The notes beneath the pieces are model-generated. The model had not been told where the DNA came from. It saw only the letters and a list, made by a program, of their open reading frames with translations, and did no database searches. 64,000 nucleotides of DNA, taken from positions 62,001-126,000 of the forward strand of contig NZ_JAODNK010000153.1 of NCBI RefSeq assembly GCF_025465275.1, given 5' to 3'. A program made the position numbers and the translations under genes. Source of the DNA: Nocardia sp. (GTDB lineage Bacteria > Actinomycetota > Actinomycetes > Mycobacteriales > Mycobacteriaceae). Every line of letters starts with the position of its first letter. Position 1 is the stretch's first letter. Below, one piece after another: positions 52,301 through 60,281 of the stretch.

Positions 52301-53801
52301 TGGCGCCCAGCTTGACGCGTTCGTAGTCCTCCACCTCGGAGATGGCGGCGCGCAGCACGTCCGCGATCTCGACCGGGACCGACTTGCCGCGGCGCTGCTT
52401 GGTGGTACCGGCCAGAATCAGCAGGTTGTCACCGTTGCGGCGCATACGCGCGGCGAGATGGTCCAGGCGGAAGAGATTTTCGAGCAGACGCGGGTCCTTC
52501 TCGTCGTACTCCATCGCCTCGATGAGCGAGAGCTGGTGATCGACAAGCGACTTGGAGCGCCGTGCCAGGGTCTCGAACATGTCGTTGACCTGGACACGCA
52601 TGGTGGCCTGGTCGGCGGCCAGGCGCAGCGCCTGCCCGTGAATATCGTCGATGGCACGGGCCAGCTGGCCGATCTCCTCGTCGGTGTGCACCGGCATCGG
52701 TTCCAGCGGCACATCTTCCGGGTCGGCGCCGTCACGCAGCTGCGTGGCCTCTTGGCCCAGGTCGTATTCGGCGACGCGGAGCGCGGCCAGGCGCAGACGG
52801 CGCAGCGGCACGATCATCGCGCGCGCAATCAACACGGCCAGCGCGAGCGCGCCGAGGATGGTGGCGATAACGATCACCGAGTAGCGGATGGCATCGGTGC
52901 GCGAGGTGCTCGCCAGCGAATCCACCCGGGAGACAATCTCCTTGGTGGAGTTGTTCACGATCGTTTGATAGATGTTCAGGCTCGACTCGACCGAGTCTTT
53001 GAGGTCGGCGACCGGCAGCTGACCGGAACTGGCCTGCGCACCGGTCGTCAACTGCAAGCGGGTGTCCAGGAGCCGGTTCAGATCAGCGATCTGCGGGTCC
53101 CCGTCGGCGAAGCGGTGCGCGAGAATCCCGAGCATCTGGCGCTCGGTATTGCCGCTGATCGTGAAATCACGCAGGCCGTCTTTGGTATTGCCGCGTAGAG
53201 CCTCGGCGACGCCGGCGCTCTCAGCGACCATGATGGCGCGAGTGTTCAGCGAGTCGACCAACCGCAGCTTGGACTGGTCGACAGTCTTATCGGCGACCGA
53301 GGCCACGATGGTCTCGACGGTCCGGACGCTGTCGCCACGGATCTTCTCGATTGCGTTGGTGGAGTCGGTCACCGCTTTGGCGGGGGCGAGGCCCTGAGCG
53401 CGAATGGCCTTCGCACCGGTGATCATCTCGTCGAGAGCGGACCGCGCGCTCGGAATATCGCTCAACCGCGACGTCGCCTTCTGGGCGAAGTCGATTGCGG
53501 TGTCCAACTGCTGGAGTTCCGGATCAGAGGTCAGGGACTGGGTCGGACTGATGTAGATCATCTGACCACCCGCGACCTGCGCCGCATTGGCGCTGAGGCC
53601 GGTGATTGCAGGGATGACCCCGACGTGATCAACGGCTGTGGCGAGGCGGCTCGAGTCTGCGAATTCCGTCGAGATCCTGGACGCACCCAGCACGACGGCG
53701 ACCAAAAGTGGGACGGCGAGAACCGCCGTCACCTTCCATCGCAGGTCCCAGTTGCTCAGCGCCCAGCGCTTATTGCTGCCGGACCTAGCGGCGTCACGCA
53801 T
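49386..53801 (-). CDS. cvnA: Conservon sensor histidine kinase, CvnA-like, with very long repeat tail
   Basis: A 1471-residue membrane kinase. Order: a membrane helix VTAVLAVPLLVAVVLGA near 30; a helical extracytoplasmic nitrate/nitrite-sensor-like domain of about 270 residues; a second helix YSVIVIATILGALALAVLIA near 310; a HAMP; a dimerization region with LFRLDHLAARMRRNGDNLLILAG; and an ATPase domain with LFAELLDNALRASPP (N box) and VADRGIGMP (G1). Then comes about 600 residues of LPQRD[AP]SGG-like repeats (DNA 49860-51700). A tail (PIFAEMMSAWLTDP, DEGWQAAQRA, GLPQRDPGNRLVPGG) resembles the conserved end of Streptomyces CvnA proteins. M. tuberculosis Rv3365c is about 876 residues. Start ATG 53801, with TTG 53819 possible. 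Confidence 0.92.
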   Translation of the reverse strand: MRDAARSGSNKRWALSNWDLRWKVTAVLAVPLLVAVVLGASRISTEFADSSRLATAVDHVGVIPAITGLSANAAQVAGGQMIYISPTQSLTSDPELQQLDTAIDFAQKATSRLSDIPSARSALDEMITGAKAIRAQGLAPAKAVTDSTNAIEKIRGDSVRTVETIVASVADKTVDQSKLRLVDSLNTRAIMVAESAGVAEALRGNTKDGLRDFTISGNTERQMLGILAHRFADGDPQIADLNRLLDTRLQLTTGAQASSGQLPVADLKDSVESSLNIYQTIVNNSTKEIVSRVDSLASTSRTDAIRYSVIVIATILGALALAVLIARAMIVPLRRLRLAALRVAEYDLGQEATQLRDGADPEDVPLEPMPVHTDEEIGQLARAIDDIHGQALRLAADQATMRVQVNDMFETLARRSKSLVDHQLSLIEAMEYDEKDPRLLENLFRLDHLAARMRRNGDNLLILAGTTKQRRGKSVPVEIADVLRAAISEVEDYERVKLGATPRGSLTEPAASDMAHLFAELLDNALRASPPETDVKFTFAQAHDQGLLIEVADRGIGMPPAEMAEINRRLETTAEVGPDTARHMGLFVVGRLAERHGLVVRLRPTFDTARDPGVTVTVHVPKPLIVGTSGPIAVPPQPNQQQPAPAAPQGAGNQAGAPSSMQMRAVTRTATGNVMVTVDPGVSGPIPAGAPAAPAPAAASASTGLPTRQPGVAIPGGLPGGGGLPQRQPGVNGPTVKHTVAAPAVNRPGGLPRRDPGANGPAAPSSQPGANLPQRQPGDGPARPGGGLAANMLRRQGGPGGPGAPGGLGAPGGQPQRPGGLGAPGGPGESGLQQRGPVPPQRDPSGGLAPRDLSGGLPQRDASGGLPQRDASGGLPPRDPSNGLPQRGDASGGLPTRQPGANGAPGREPSVGLPPQRSTQGGLPTRDPGKNGAPQRDGSNGQALGGGAPQRETGLPQRDSAPINRPPRDPAAGGLPPRDLSGGLPQRDASGGLPQRDASGGLPQRDASGGLPQRDASGGLPQRDASGGLPPRDLSGGQALGGGAAQRDASGGLPQRDPASGGLPQRDASGGLPQRDASGGQALGGGAAQREPAAGGLPQRADALGGLPPRDPSNGLPQRGDASGGLPQRDASGGLPQRDATGGLPQRDATGATGLSQRDTGRHGLPPRDAGLPQRDPAVGGLPQRDVGQTNLPGRDAGGNRLPQRDPAANGLPQRDAGATGIPQRDQTAGGGLPRRAPGGNGAPQQDAPFGGLPQRAPTGGLPQRDPASGGLPQRDPASGGLPQRDSGLPQRGATGLPQRDPGAGLPQRPASLPGIGLPQNDSVDPKDRGRHSFRSNPQKAASFFQTRLQPAGEAEASMGTPIFAEMMSAWLTDPSADRSQVANSFESPGDEGWQAAQRAVEAEPQRRTPSGLPQRDPGNRLVPGGVNGNADKQAHRDPESIRSSLSRHQQGVRDGRAMKEMNLTGDKGDR
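49860..51700 (-). repeat. Degenerate in-frame repeat array inside the cvnA-like gene
   Basis: DNA repeats of 24-30 bases encode GLPQRDASG, GLPQRDPASG, GLPPRDLSG, QALGGGAPQR and related units, several tens of copies. The densest near-identical block lies at about 50560-50890, where GGLPQRDAS recurs in immediate succession. The units vary in length and codons but keep frame, showing selection for the protein. They give six-frame shadows on both strands. Confidence 0.9.
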
Positions 53802-53819
53802 CTCCCACTCACTTTCCAA

Positions 53820-54141
53820 ACTGGCCCAAGCAGCACTGCGCTAACAGCGAGCCTCCGCGATCGCACGCTGGGCTCGACAAGCAGAGCTGACCGAGAACTG
53901 CGGCTGGCCGAGAAATTGCGTCCATGACGGCCGAAATATGTGACATGCGATTCTAACGGATCAATAACTTCTTGTGTGACCTTCTGGCAACCACCGGCCG
54001 CTGACCTGCCGTTTGCAGGCAAAATCAAAGGTCGCGGCGTCCGCCCGGACGTCGCGTGAAGTCTGCCACAATCAGGCTGATCTATCGAGGCGGGCATCCA
54101 TGCCCTTCACATGCGTGCTGCGGAGCTAGGGAGTCACGGGG
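53820..54141. promoter_or_regulatory. Divergent promoter region, conservon and acyl-CoA synthetase
   Basis: This stretch of about 330 bases lies between two outward-reading genes. It contains TTTGCAGGCAAA at 54012-54023, a near-palindrome that recalls the TTTGCAAA core of RamB/PrpR-type sites that control acetate and propionate genes in mycolata. The match is loose. No small gene is supported. Confidence 0.3.
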
Positions 54142-54147
54142 TTGAAC

Positions 54148-56286
54148 GTGAAGCAGGAGTACCGACCGGCGTATCAATTGAGCCTGGTCGATCCCTCGGA
54201 GTTCTGGCGCGCCGCGGCCGAAGCCATCAGCTGGGATGTGCCGCCCACGCAGATTGTCGACTCGACTGCGCGCCCGACGGCCCGCTGGTTCCCGGACGCT
54301 CGCCTCAACACCTCCTACAACGCACTGGATCGGCATGTGCGCGAGATCACACCATCCGAGGAGGGTTCCCCGGGTCAGGAGGGGGGTCGCGCCGATCAGC
54401 CCGCCCTAATATACGACTCGGCTATGACCGGCGCCAGGCGTGTTTACACATATGCGGAGCTGCTGGACGAAGTCGCCCGATTTGCCGGATCCATGCTGCG
54501 TCTCGGCGTCAAGACCGGTGATCGAGTCGTCATATATATGCCGATGATTCCGGAAGCGGTCATCGCCATGCTCGGCTGCGCCCGAATCGGCGCGGTGCAC
54601 TCGGTGGTTTTCGGCGGTTTCGCGGCCCACGAATTGGCCGCTCGCATCGATGACGCCGAGCCTGTGCTGATCATCACAGCCTCCGGCGGCCTCGAGCCGG
54701 GGCGTCGCATCGAGTACCCGCCGATCGTGCTGCAGGCCCTCGACCTCGCACAGACCACCGCAGCCCGCAATGTCATCGTCAAGCACCGTGACGGCTTCGA
54801 CACCATGCGTTTTCCGGCCGATCAGGCCGCCACCGAGAGCCTGCCCGCCTCCTCCGAGACCGTGGCCGCCCGCTGGCTGGACTGGGACGACGCCACCCGC
54901 GACGCCGAACCCGCCGCCCCCGTCTCGCTGGCGGCGACCGATCCGCTGTACATCCTCTACACCTCCGGGACCACCGGGAAGCCGAAGGGCGTCGTGCGCG
55001 ACAACGGCGGGCACGCCGTCGCCCTGGCCTGGTCCATGCGCAATATCTATGACATCGACGGCGGTCAGGTCATGTTGACGACCTCCGATATCGGCTGGGT
55101 CGTCGGCCACTCCTACATCGTCTACGCGCCGCTGCTGGTCGGCGCGACCACGGTGCTTTATGAGGGCAAGCCGATCGGCACCCCGGACGCGGGCGCCTTC
55201 TGGCGGCTCGTGGACGAGTACAAGGTCGAGGTGATGTTCACCGCGCCGACCGCGCTGCGTGCCATTCGCCGCGCCGATCCCGAGGCCGCGACCGCGCGCC
55301 GCCACGACCTCTCCTCGCTGCGCGCCCTGTTCTGCGCGGGCGAACGCCTGGATCCCACCACCTACGAATGGTCCGTCGACACCCTGCTCGCCGATCGCCC
55401 CGGCTGCCCGGTGGTGGATCACTGGTGGCAGACCGAGACCGGCTGGCCCATCTGCGCCAATCCGCTCGGGCTGCAGCAACTTCCGATCAAGGCCGGTTCC
55501 GCCTCGGTGCCGGTGCCCGGTTACCGGCTGCGCGTGCTGGATTCCGAAGGCAATGCGGTGCCGCCCAATACAGAAGGAAACATCGTCATCGGGCTGCCGC
55601 TGCCGCCCGGCACCCTGACCACACTGTGGCGGGACGACGCTCGCTTCGAACGCTCTTATCTCTCCGCCTATCCCGGCCACTATCTGAGCGGCGACTCCGG
55701 CTACTTCGACGAGGACGGTTACCTCTTCGTCCTCGGGCGCAGTGACGACGTGATCAATATGGCCGGGCACCGGCTCTCGGCCGGTGGCATCGAGGCCGCC
55801 ATCGCCGGGCATCCGCTGGTCGCCGAGACCGCGGTAGTCGGGGTGCCGGACGAGCTGAAGGGGCAGCGGCCCATCGGGTACGTGGTCCTCAAGGCCGGGG
55901 TAGATATCGAGCCCGAACGCCTGCGCGCCGAGATCATCGACCGGGTTCGCCAGCGGGTGGGCGCGATCGCAACCCTCTACGACGTGGTCGCCGTGACCTC
56001 GCTGCCCAAGACCCGCTCCGGAAAGATCTTGCGCCGCACCATGCGTCAGATCGCGGCGGGCGATGCGTACGAGGTGCCGCCGACCATCGAGGACGCCGGC
56101 ATGCTGACCACCCTGGAGAAGCAGATCCGGGATGCGGTGACGCTCATGGAGGACAAGGAGCGCATTGCGGCCGCCGATGCCGCGACCGCCGCCACCATGC
56201 CCTTCCGCCGCATCGATCCGAATGCCGGGCTGACAAATGACGGCAGCCCGGCGACTTCGACCGGCGATTCACCCGTGGCCGGGTGA
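54148..56286 (+). CDS. Propionyl/acyl-CoA synthetase (PrpE-like)
   Basis: A 712-residue adenylate-forming enzyme. ACS-type N-terminus (FWRAAAEAISWDVPPTQIVD), P-loop YILYTSGTTGKPKGVV near 277, DHWWQTETGWP near 430 (the Trp of short-chain-acyl synthetases), YLSGDSGYFDEDGYLFVLGRSDDVINMAGHRLS near 520, and TRSGKILRRTMRQIAAG with the C-terminal catalytic Lys near 625. Length and the RRTMRQI end fit acetyl/propionyl-CoA synthetases; WWQTETGWPI favours propionate over acetate, an inference. The GTG at 54148 has GGGG upstream; TTG 54142 is an alternative. Confidence 0.88.
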   Translation: MKQEYRPAYQLSLVDPSEFWRAAAEAISWDVPPTQIVDSTARPTARWFPDARLNTSYNALDRHVREITPSEEGSPGQEGGRADQPALIYDSAMTGARRVYTYAELLDEVARFAGSMLRLGVKTGDRVVIYMPMIPEAVIAMLGCARIGAVHSVVFGGFAAHELAARIDDAEPVLIITASGGLEPGRRIEYPPIVLQALDLAQTTAARNVIVKHRDGFDTMRFPADQAATESLPASSETVAARWLDWDDATRDAEPAAPVSLAATDPLYILYTSGTTGKPKGVVRDNGGHAVALAWSMRNIYDIDGGQVMLTTSDIGWVVGHSYIVYAPLLVGATTVLYEGKPIGTPDAGAFWRLVDEYKVEVMFTAPTALRAIRRADPEAATARRHDLSSLRALFCAGERLDPTTYEWSVDTLLADRPGCPVVDHWWQTETGWPICANPLGLQQLPIKAGSASVPVPGYRLRVLDSEGNAVPPNTEGNIVIGLPLPPGTLTTLWRDDARFERSYLSAYPGHYLSGDSGYFDEDGYLFVLGRSDDVINMAGHRLSAGGIEAAIAGHPLVAETAVVGVPDELKGQRPIGYVVLKAGVDIEPERLRAEIIDRVRQRVGAIATLYDVVAVTSLPKTRSGKILRRTMRQIAAGDAYEVPPTIEDAGMLTTLEKQIRDAVTLMEDKERIAAADAATAATMPFRRIDPNAGLTNDGSPATSTGDSPVAG

Positions 56287-56589
56287 TAACCCTCACAGAA
56301 CTCTCATAGAGAGTTCATCGACCTCCTATAGAGGTGCCTTAGTCTCGGGCGGACGCGAAGTGCGTGATTCGCGCACAGCGCGCACCCGAGAAAGGTCGAT
56401 GCTGGACGTCACCCCGTCCGATGAAGGGAAGTCCTAAATCCTTCGCGGACCGGGTTATCTGCTTCACCGATGACTGCCCGCCCGGGAAACCCGTTGAGGA
56501 CTAACACCATCTTCACCGACTGCCCGGCGGCCGCCAACGACGTTAGCTCACCTGTTCGAATCCTTCTCCGCTTTCACAAAAGGAGCCTC
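56287..56589. promoter_or_regulatory. Region of paired dyads and a direct repeat upstream of the hemophore-like gene
   Basis: Three ordered elements are present. AACTCTC...GAGAGTT (56299-56315) is a 7-3-7 dyad. ACCTC...GAGGT (56321-56335) is a 5-5-5 dyad directly after it. CTTCACCGA-CTGCCCG occurs twice (56462-56480 with three extra bases, and 56511-56526). The dyads may terminate the synthetase transcript or bind regulators; the direct repeat is likely a regulator site for the secreted protein. Confidence 0.4.
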
Positions 56590-56970
56590 ATGACGTTCGC
56601 TCGTGCTCGCCGGATCACCGCAGTGCTTGGAGCCGGTGCGCTCGCTACCCTCGCTATCTCGCTCGTTCCGGCCACCGCCTCCGCCAGCCCGGCGGATCTT
56701 GCCGGGCCGCTGCTGAATTCGACCTGCACCTTCACGCAGGTGGATGCCGCACTGCACGACAAGGCCCCGTCGCTGGCCACGTACCTCGATCAGAACCCCT
56801 CGGCGAAGGCCGAACTGCAGGCCAAGTTCGATCAGCCGATCGCCCAGCGTCAGGCCGAATTCGACACCTACATGAGCGAGCACCCGGACGCCGCCAACAC
56901 CGACGACCCGCGCGCCTCCGGCATCGGCGCCTCGATCCAGCAGGTCGCCGACTCCTGCCACAACTACTGA
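56590..56970 (+). CDS. Hemophore-related secreted protein
   Basis: A 126-residue protein with a signal peptide (MTFARARR, core ITAVLGAGALATLAISL, cleavage near ASA-SP at about residue 33). The mature part is all-helical: LLNSTCTFTQVDAALHDKAP, then FDQPIAQRQAEFDTYMSEHP, then VADSCHNY. The two cysteines near 46 and 124 can pair. This is the layout of the mycobacterial Rv0203-type hemophore-related family, which binds heme; I assign by pattern only. AAGGAG lies before the ATG. Confidence 0.7.
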   Translation: MTFARARRITAVLGAGALATLAISLVPATASASPADLAGPLLNSTCTFTQVDAALHDKAPSLATYLDQNPSAKAELQAKFDQPIAQRQAEFDTYMSEHPDAANTDDPRASGIGASIQQVADSCHNY

Positions 56971-56986
56971 CGTAGAGCCTGACAGT

Positions 56987-57703
56987 ATGGAGCCCGTGGG
57001 CGAACGCGGCGAGGTACCGACTGTCCTGGTCGTCGATGACGACGAGGATGTACTCGTCTCGGTCGAACGCGGGCTCCGGCTCTCGGGATTCCGGGTGGTC
57101 ATCGCCCGGGACGGTGCGGCGGCACTGCGCGCCGTGACCGAGGCCGCACCCGATGCGATCGTGCTCGATATGAATATGCCCATCCTCGACGGCGCGGGCG
57201 TGGTAACCGCACTACGCGCCATGGGCAATGAGGTGCCGATCTGTGTGCTGTCCGCGCGCAGCTCGGTCGACGATCGCATTTCCGGACTCGAATCCGGGGC
57301 CGACGACTATTTGGTGAAACCCTTCGTACTCGCCGAACTGGTGGCGCGGATCAAGGCGCTGCTGCGCCGGCGCAGCGATGTGCCCGCCTCCACCATTCCC
57401 GGTGCGATCACCGTGGGCCCGCTCGAAGTGGATGTCGCGGGCTACCGCGCCCTGCTGCACGGCGACGAAATCGAGCTCACCAAAAGGGAATTCGAACTGC
57501 TGTCCACGCTGGCCCGCAGCGCCGGTGTGGTACTCAGCCGGGAACGGCTGCTGGAGTTGGTGTGGGGCTACGACTTCGCGGCCGACACCAATGTGGTGGA
57601 CGTTTTTGTCGGGTATCTGCGCCGCAAGCTGGAGATCGACGGCACGCCGCGCCTGCTGCACACCATTCGAGGCGTCGGATTCGTGTTGCGCGCGCCGAAA
57701 TGA
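56987..57703 (+). CDS. prrA: Two-component response regulator PrrA
   Basis: A 238-residue OmpR/PhoB-type regulator. Receiver: VLVVDDDEDV, phosphoacceptor Asp in AIVLDMNMP near 61, Thr/Ser in VLSARSS near 90, and YLVKPF with Lys near 110. C-terminal winged helix: ELTKREFELLSTLARSAGVVLSRERLLELVWGYDF. It aligns nearly end to end with M. tuberculosis PrrA (Rv0903c), including VVDVFVGYLRRKLE. It overlaps prrB by four bases (ATGA). In M. tuberculosis this pair is linked to early intracellular growth and metabolism. Confidence 0.94.
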   Translation: MEPVGERGEVPTVLVVDDDEDVLVSVERGLRLSGFRVVIARDGAAALRAVTEAAPDAIVLDMNMPILDGAGVVTALRAMGNEVPICVLSARSSVDDRISGLESGADDYLVKPFVLAELVARIKALLRRRSDVPASTIPGAITVGPLEVDVAGYRALLHGDEIELTKREFELLSTLARSAGVVLSRERLLELVWGYDFAADTNVVDVFVGYLRRKLEIDGTPRLLHTIRGVGFVLRAPK

Positions 57704-59094
57704 GCGCCCTTCGCCTGCCCCGTCTCCGTCGTCGCACTCGCCGCCGCTCGTATTCGCTGCGGGCACGCGTCGCCGCGGCGGCCGCGCTCGGCGCGACAAT
57801 CATTGTGGCAGTGCTGAGTTGGTTCACCATGTACGCCATCGAGCGCAATAATCTGGCGCAGGCCGATCAGCAGCTGGCCGTCACCTCGCGGGTGGTGCTG
57901 ATCGAACCGGTGCTCGCGGTGACCGTGCTCGGGGTACTCGGGCCCACCAACGATCTGGCGCTGACCGTGCGCAATGCCGACGGATCCCTGGCGAGTACCG
58001 GGGTCCAGCTGCCCCCGCTGCCGGTGGGCAATCAGACCGTCACGGTGGAGGGCAATACCTATCGGGTCATGACCACGACCCAGAACCAACCGGCGGGACG
58101 CGTTGTCTCCCTCGGCCTTCCGACCACCGAAAACGAACGCGCCACCACCGCGCAACGACGCTGGGTGCTGTGGGCCGCACTGCTGGCGGTCGCCGCGGCG
58201 GCCGGACTCGGCTGGCTGTTCGGCGGGCGTGCGGTGCGGCCCATCGAGAATCTGACACAGCGGCTGGACGGGCATGGCAAACCCGGTGTGCCGCAACCGG
58301 TCGACGGCTCCGGGGTGCGGGAGGCCGAACAACTCGCCGATGCGGTCAACACCATGCTGTTGCGCATCGACCGGGCCCAAGCCGAAACTGCTGCGGCGCT
58401 GGAGACCGCCCGCGATTTCGCCGCCGTCTCCGCGCACGAACTGCGCACCCCGCTGACTGCCATGCGCACCGACCTCGAGGTACTGCGCACGCTCGATCTG
58501 GACGAGACGCAGCGTGCGGAAATCCTGGCCGACCTGCATCGCGGGCAGAATCGGGTGGAGTCCACCCTCGCCGCGCTGGAACGTTTGGCGGCGGGTGATC
58601 TCACCAATGTGCGCGACCATGTGGCCACCGATGTCGCCGAACTCATCGATGCCGCCGTGCACGATGCGAGCCGGCACTTCCCGACGCTGAAGGTGCGCGT
58701 CGATACCGATGCCGAACTGGTCACCCGCGGCTTGCCGACCGGGATGCGACTGGCCATCGACAATGCGCTCACCAATTCCGCCCGGCACGGCGGGGCGACC
58801 GAGGCGCTGGTATCCGCGCATCGAGATACCAAGGGGCACATAGTCATATCGGTCGACGACAATGGTCACGGTATTCCGGTGGACGAGCGGACCGCCGTCT
58901 TCGAACGATTCTTCCGCGGCAGCCGGGCCATCAAGGGCGGCTCGGGGCTGGGCCTGGCGCTGGTGGCGCAGCAGGCGCAATTGCATGGCGGTCGAGCGTA
59001 TTTCGATGACGGGCGACTCGGCGGTGTGCGACTGGTCCTGGAGATACCGGACAATCCAGTCTTTACCGAACTCTCAGACAAACGTCAGAGCTAG
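57700..59094 (+). CDS. prrB: Two-component sensor kinase PrrB
   Basis: A 464-residue membrane kinase. Helices VAAAAALGATIIVAVLSWF near 27 and WVLWAALLAVAAAAGLGWLF near 155 flank a periplasmic domain of about 110 residues. HAMP follows, then the H box AVSAHELRTPL with phospho-His near 247, N box LAIDNALTNSARHGG, G1 VDDNGHGIP and G2 GGSGLGLALV. The ATG at 57700 overlaps prrA. Length and order match M. tuberculosis PrrB (446 residues). Confidence 0.93.
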   Translation: MSALRLPRLRRRTRRRSYSLRARVAAAAALGATIIVAVLSWFTMYAIERNNLAQADQQLAVTSRVVLIEPVLAVTVLGVLGPTNDLALTVRNADGSLASTGVQLPPLPVGNQTVTVEGNTYRVMTTTQNQPAGRVVSLGLPTTENERATTAQRRWVLWAALLAVAAAAGLGWLFGGRAVRPIENLTQRLDGHGKPGVPQPVDGSGVREAEQLADAVNTMLLRIDRAQAETAAALETARDFAAVSAHELRTPLTAMRTDLEVLRTLDLDETQRAEILADLHRGQNRVESTLAALERLAAGDLTNVRDHVATDVAELIDAAVHDASRHFPTLKVRVDTDAELVTRGLPTGMRLAIDNALTNSARHGGATEALVSAHRDTKGHIVISVDDNGHGIPVDERTAVFERFFRGSRAIKGGSGLGLALVAQQAQLHGGRAYFDDGRLGGVRLVLEIPDNPVFTELSDKRQS

Positions 59095-59110
59095 CGCCAT
59101 TTCGGACCTC

Positions 59111-59123
59111 TACGGTCTTAATA
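59111..59123 (+). promoter_or_regulatory. Leaderless-type -10 element
   Basis: TACGGT at 59111-59116 is exactly seven bases before the GTG at 59124. Confidence 0.5.
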
Positions 59124-60281
59124 GTGTTCGCTAAACGCAGTCGCTGGGCCCTGCTCGTTCTGCTTGTCGCTGCCGCGGTCACCGCGGGTGTGATCGGCTA
59201 TGTCCGCCTGTCCGCGGCGCCGACGGGGGTGGCACTGATCAATCGCGACACCGGCCCGATGGGGGCGAAGATCGCGCGGGCACTGCAGGACACCGGGACC
59301 AGCCACTGGGATGTGGTGGATTCCGCCTCCACCAAGGATTACGCGGCCGTCATCACGCTGCCCGCGGACCTGTCGACCTCCATCGCCACGCTGGCCACCG
59401 ATAAACCACAGCGCACACAGGTTTCCGTGGCCACGGCCAAGCACGCCGACACGAACACCGTGAACGACGCAGTGACCGAGGTGACCCGCAAGATCAGCGC
59501 GTCGGGGCTGGACACCGTGTTCGCGTCCATGAATTCCGCGCGCGGGCAGGTATCGCAGATTCAGTTCACCACCATGCTGCTGAATGCGGGCGTGAAAGCG
59601 GCCGCCGACGGGGCGCAGCAGTTCGGGTCCGGGGCCGATCAGATGCTCGCGTTCCTGGATCAGGCGAAAGTCGGCGCCGGGCAGATCACCTCGGCCATCA
59701 ACAGCCTGAACACCACGGTCGCGGCGGCCACCACGCAGGCGAATCAGTTTGCCACCGCACTGGATTCGACCGGGGTGACGGTGGGGCAGGTCTCGCAGGC
59801 CGCGAGTCAGCTCAGCGGGGGCATCAATGCCATCGTGCCGCTGTTGCAGGGGCTGCCGTTCGCGAACGATCCGCAGCTGGCGAGCATCATCACGCAATTG
59901 CAGGGATTGCAGACCGTGGCCGACCAGGCGGGGACGCAGCTCGAAGGGGTGGGCACGCTGGTCGGGACCGCGGTCACGCCGAATACCCAGATCGGGCAGC
60001 TGCTGCGCGATGGCGCGACGCGCCTGGGTGATGCGAGTGCGCAATTGAATCAAGGCGGGCAGCTGGCCGCGAGCATTCCGCAGCTGGCCGATGAGGGGAA
60101 GACGCAGCTGCTCGCCGCGCTTTCCGCGCTCACCTCGGGAGTGAGCCAATTGCAGGCTGTGACGACGACTTTGGGCACACAGGCCGATAAGGCACTCACC
60201 GCGCTGCCGCTGCGTGGGGTGCCACAGCAGTCGGTGATCGCGACCGCGCTGGCAGACCCGGTGGATATCGTTCGCAAATAA
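59124..60281 (+). CDS. YhgE/Pip-like extracytoplasmic protein lacking the C-terminal membrane half
   Basis: A 385-residue protein with one N-terminal helix (WALLVLLVAAAVTAGVIGYV) and an extracytoplasmic helical domain. VALINRDTGPMGAKIARALQ resembles the start of the soluble region of YhgE/Pip proteins, and the long Gln/Ala/Ser-rich coiled part (QQFGSGADQMLAFLDQAKVG, NSLNTTVAAATTQANQFATA) is typical. Family members go on to several C-terminal helices; here the chain stops just after VIATALADPVDIVRK, where the next helices are expected. Whether it is a natural short form or a truncation is open. It follows prrB by 29 bases and has its own leaderless-type promoter. Confidence 0.7.
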   Translation: MFAKRSRWALLVLLVAAAVTAGVIGYVRLSAAPTGVALINRDTGPMGAKIARALQDTGTSHWDVVDSASTKDYAAVITLPADLSTSIATLATDKPQRTQVSVATAKHADTNTVNDAVTEVTRKISASGLDTVFASMNSARGQVSQIQFTTMLLNAGVKAAADGAQQFGSGADQMLAFLDQAKVGAGQITSAINSLNTTVAAATTQANQFATALDSTGVTVGQVSQAASQLSGGINAIVPLLQGLPFANDPQLASIITQLQGLQTVADQAGTQLEGVGTLVGTAVTPNTQIGQLLRDGATRLGDASAQLNQGGQLAASIPQLADEGKTQLLAALSALTSGVSQLQAVTTTLGTQADKALTALPLRGVPQQSVIATALADPVDIVRK

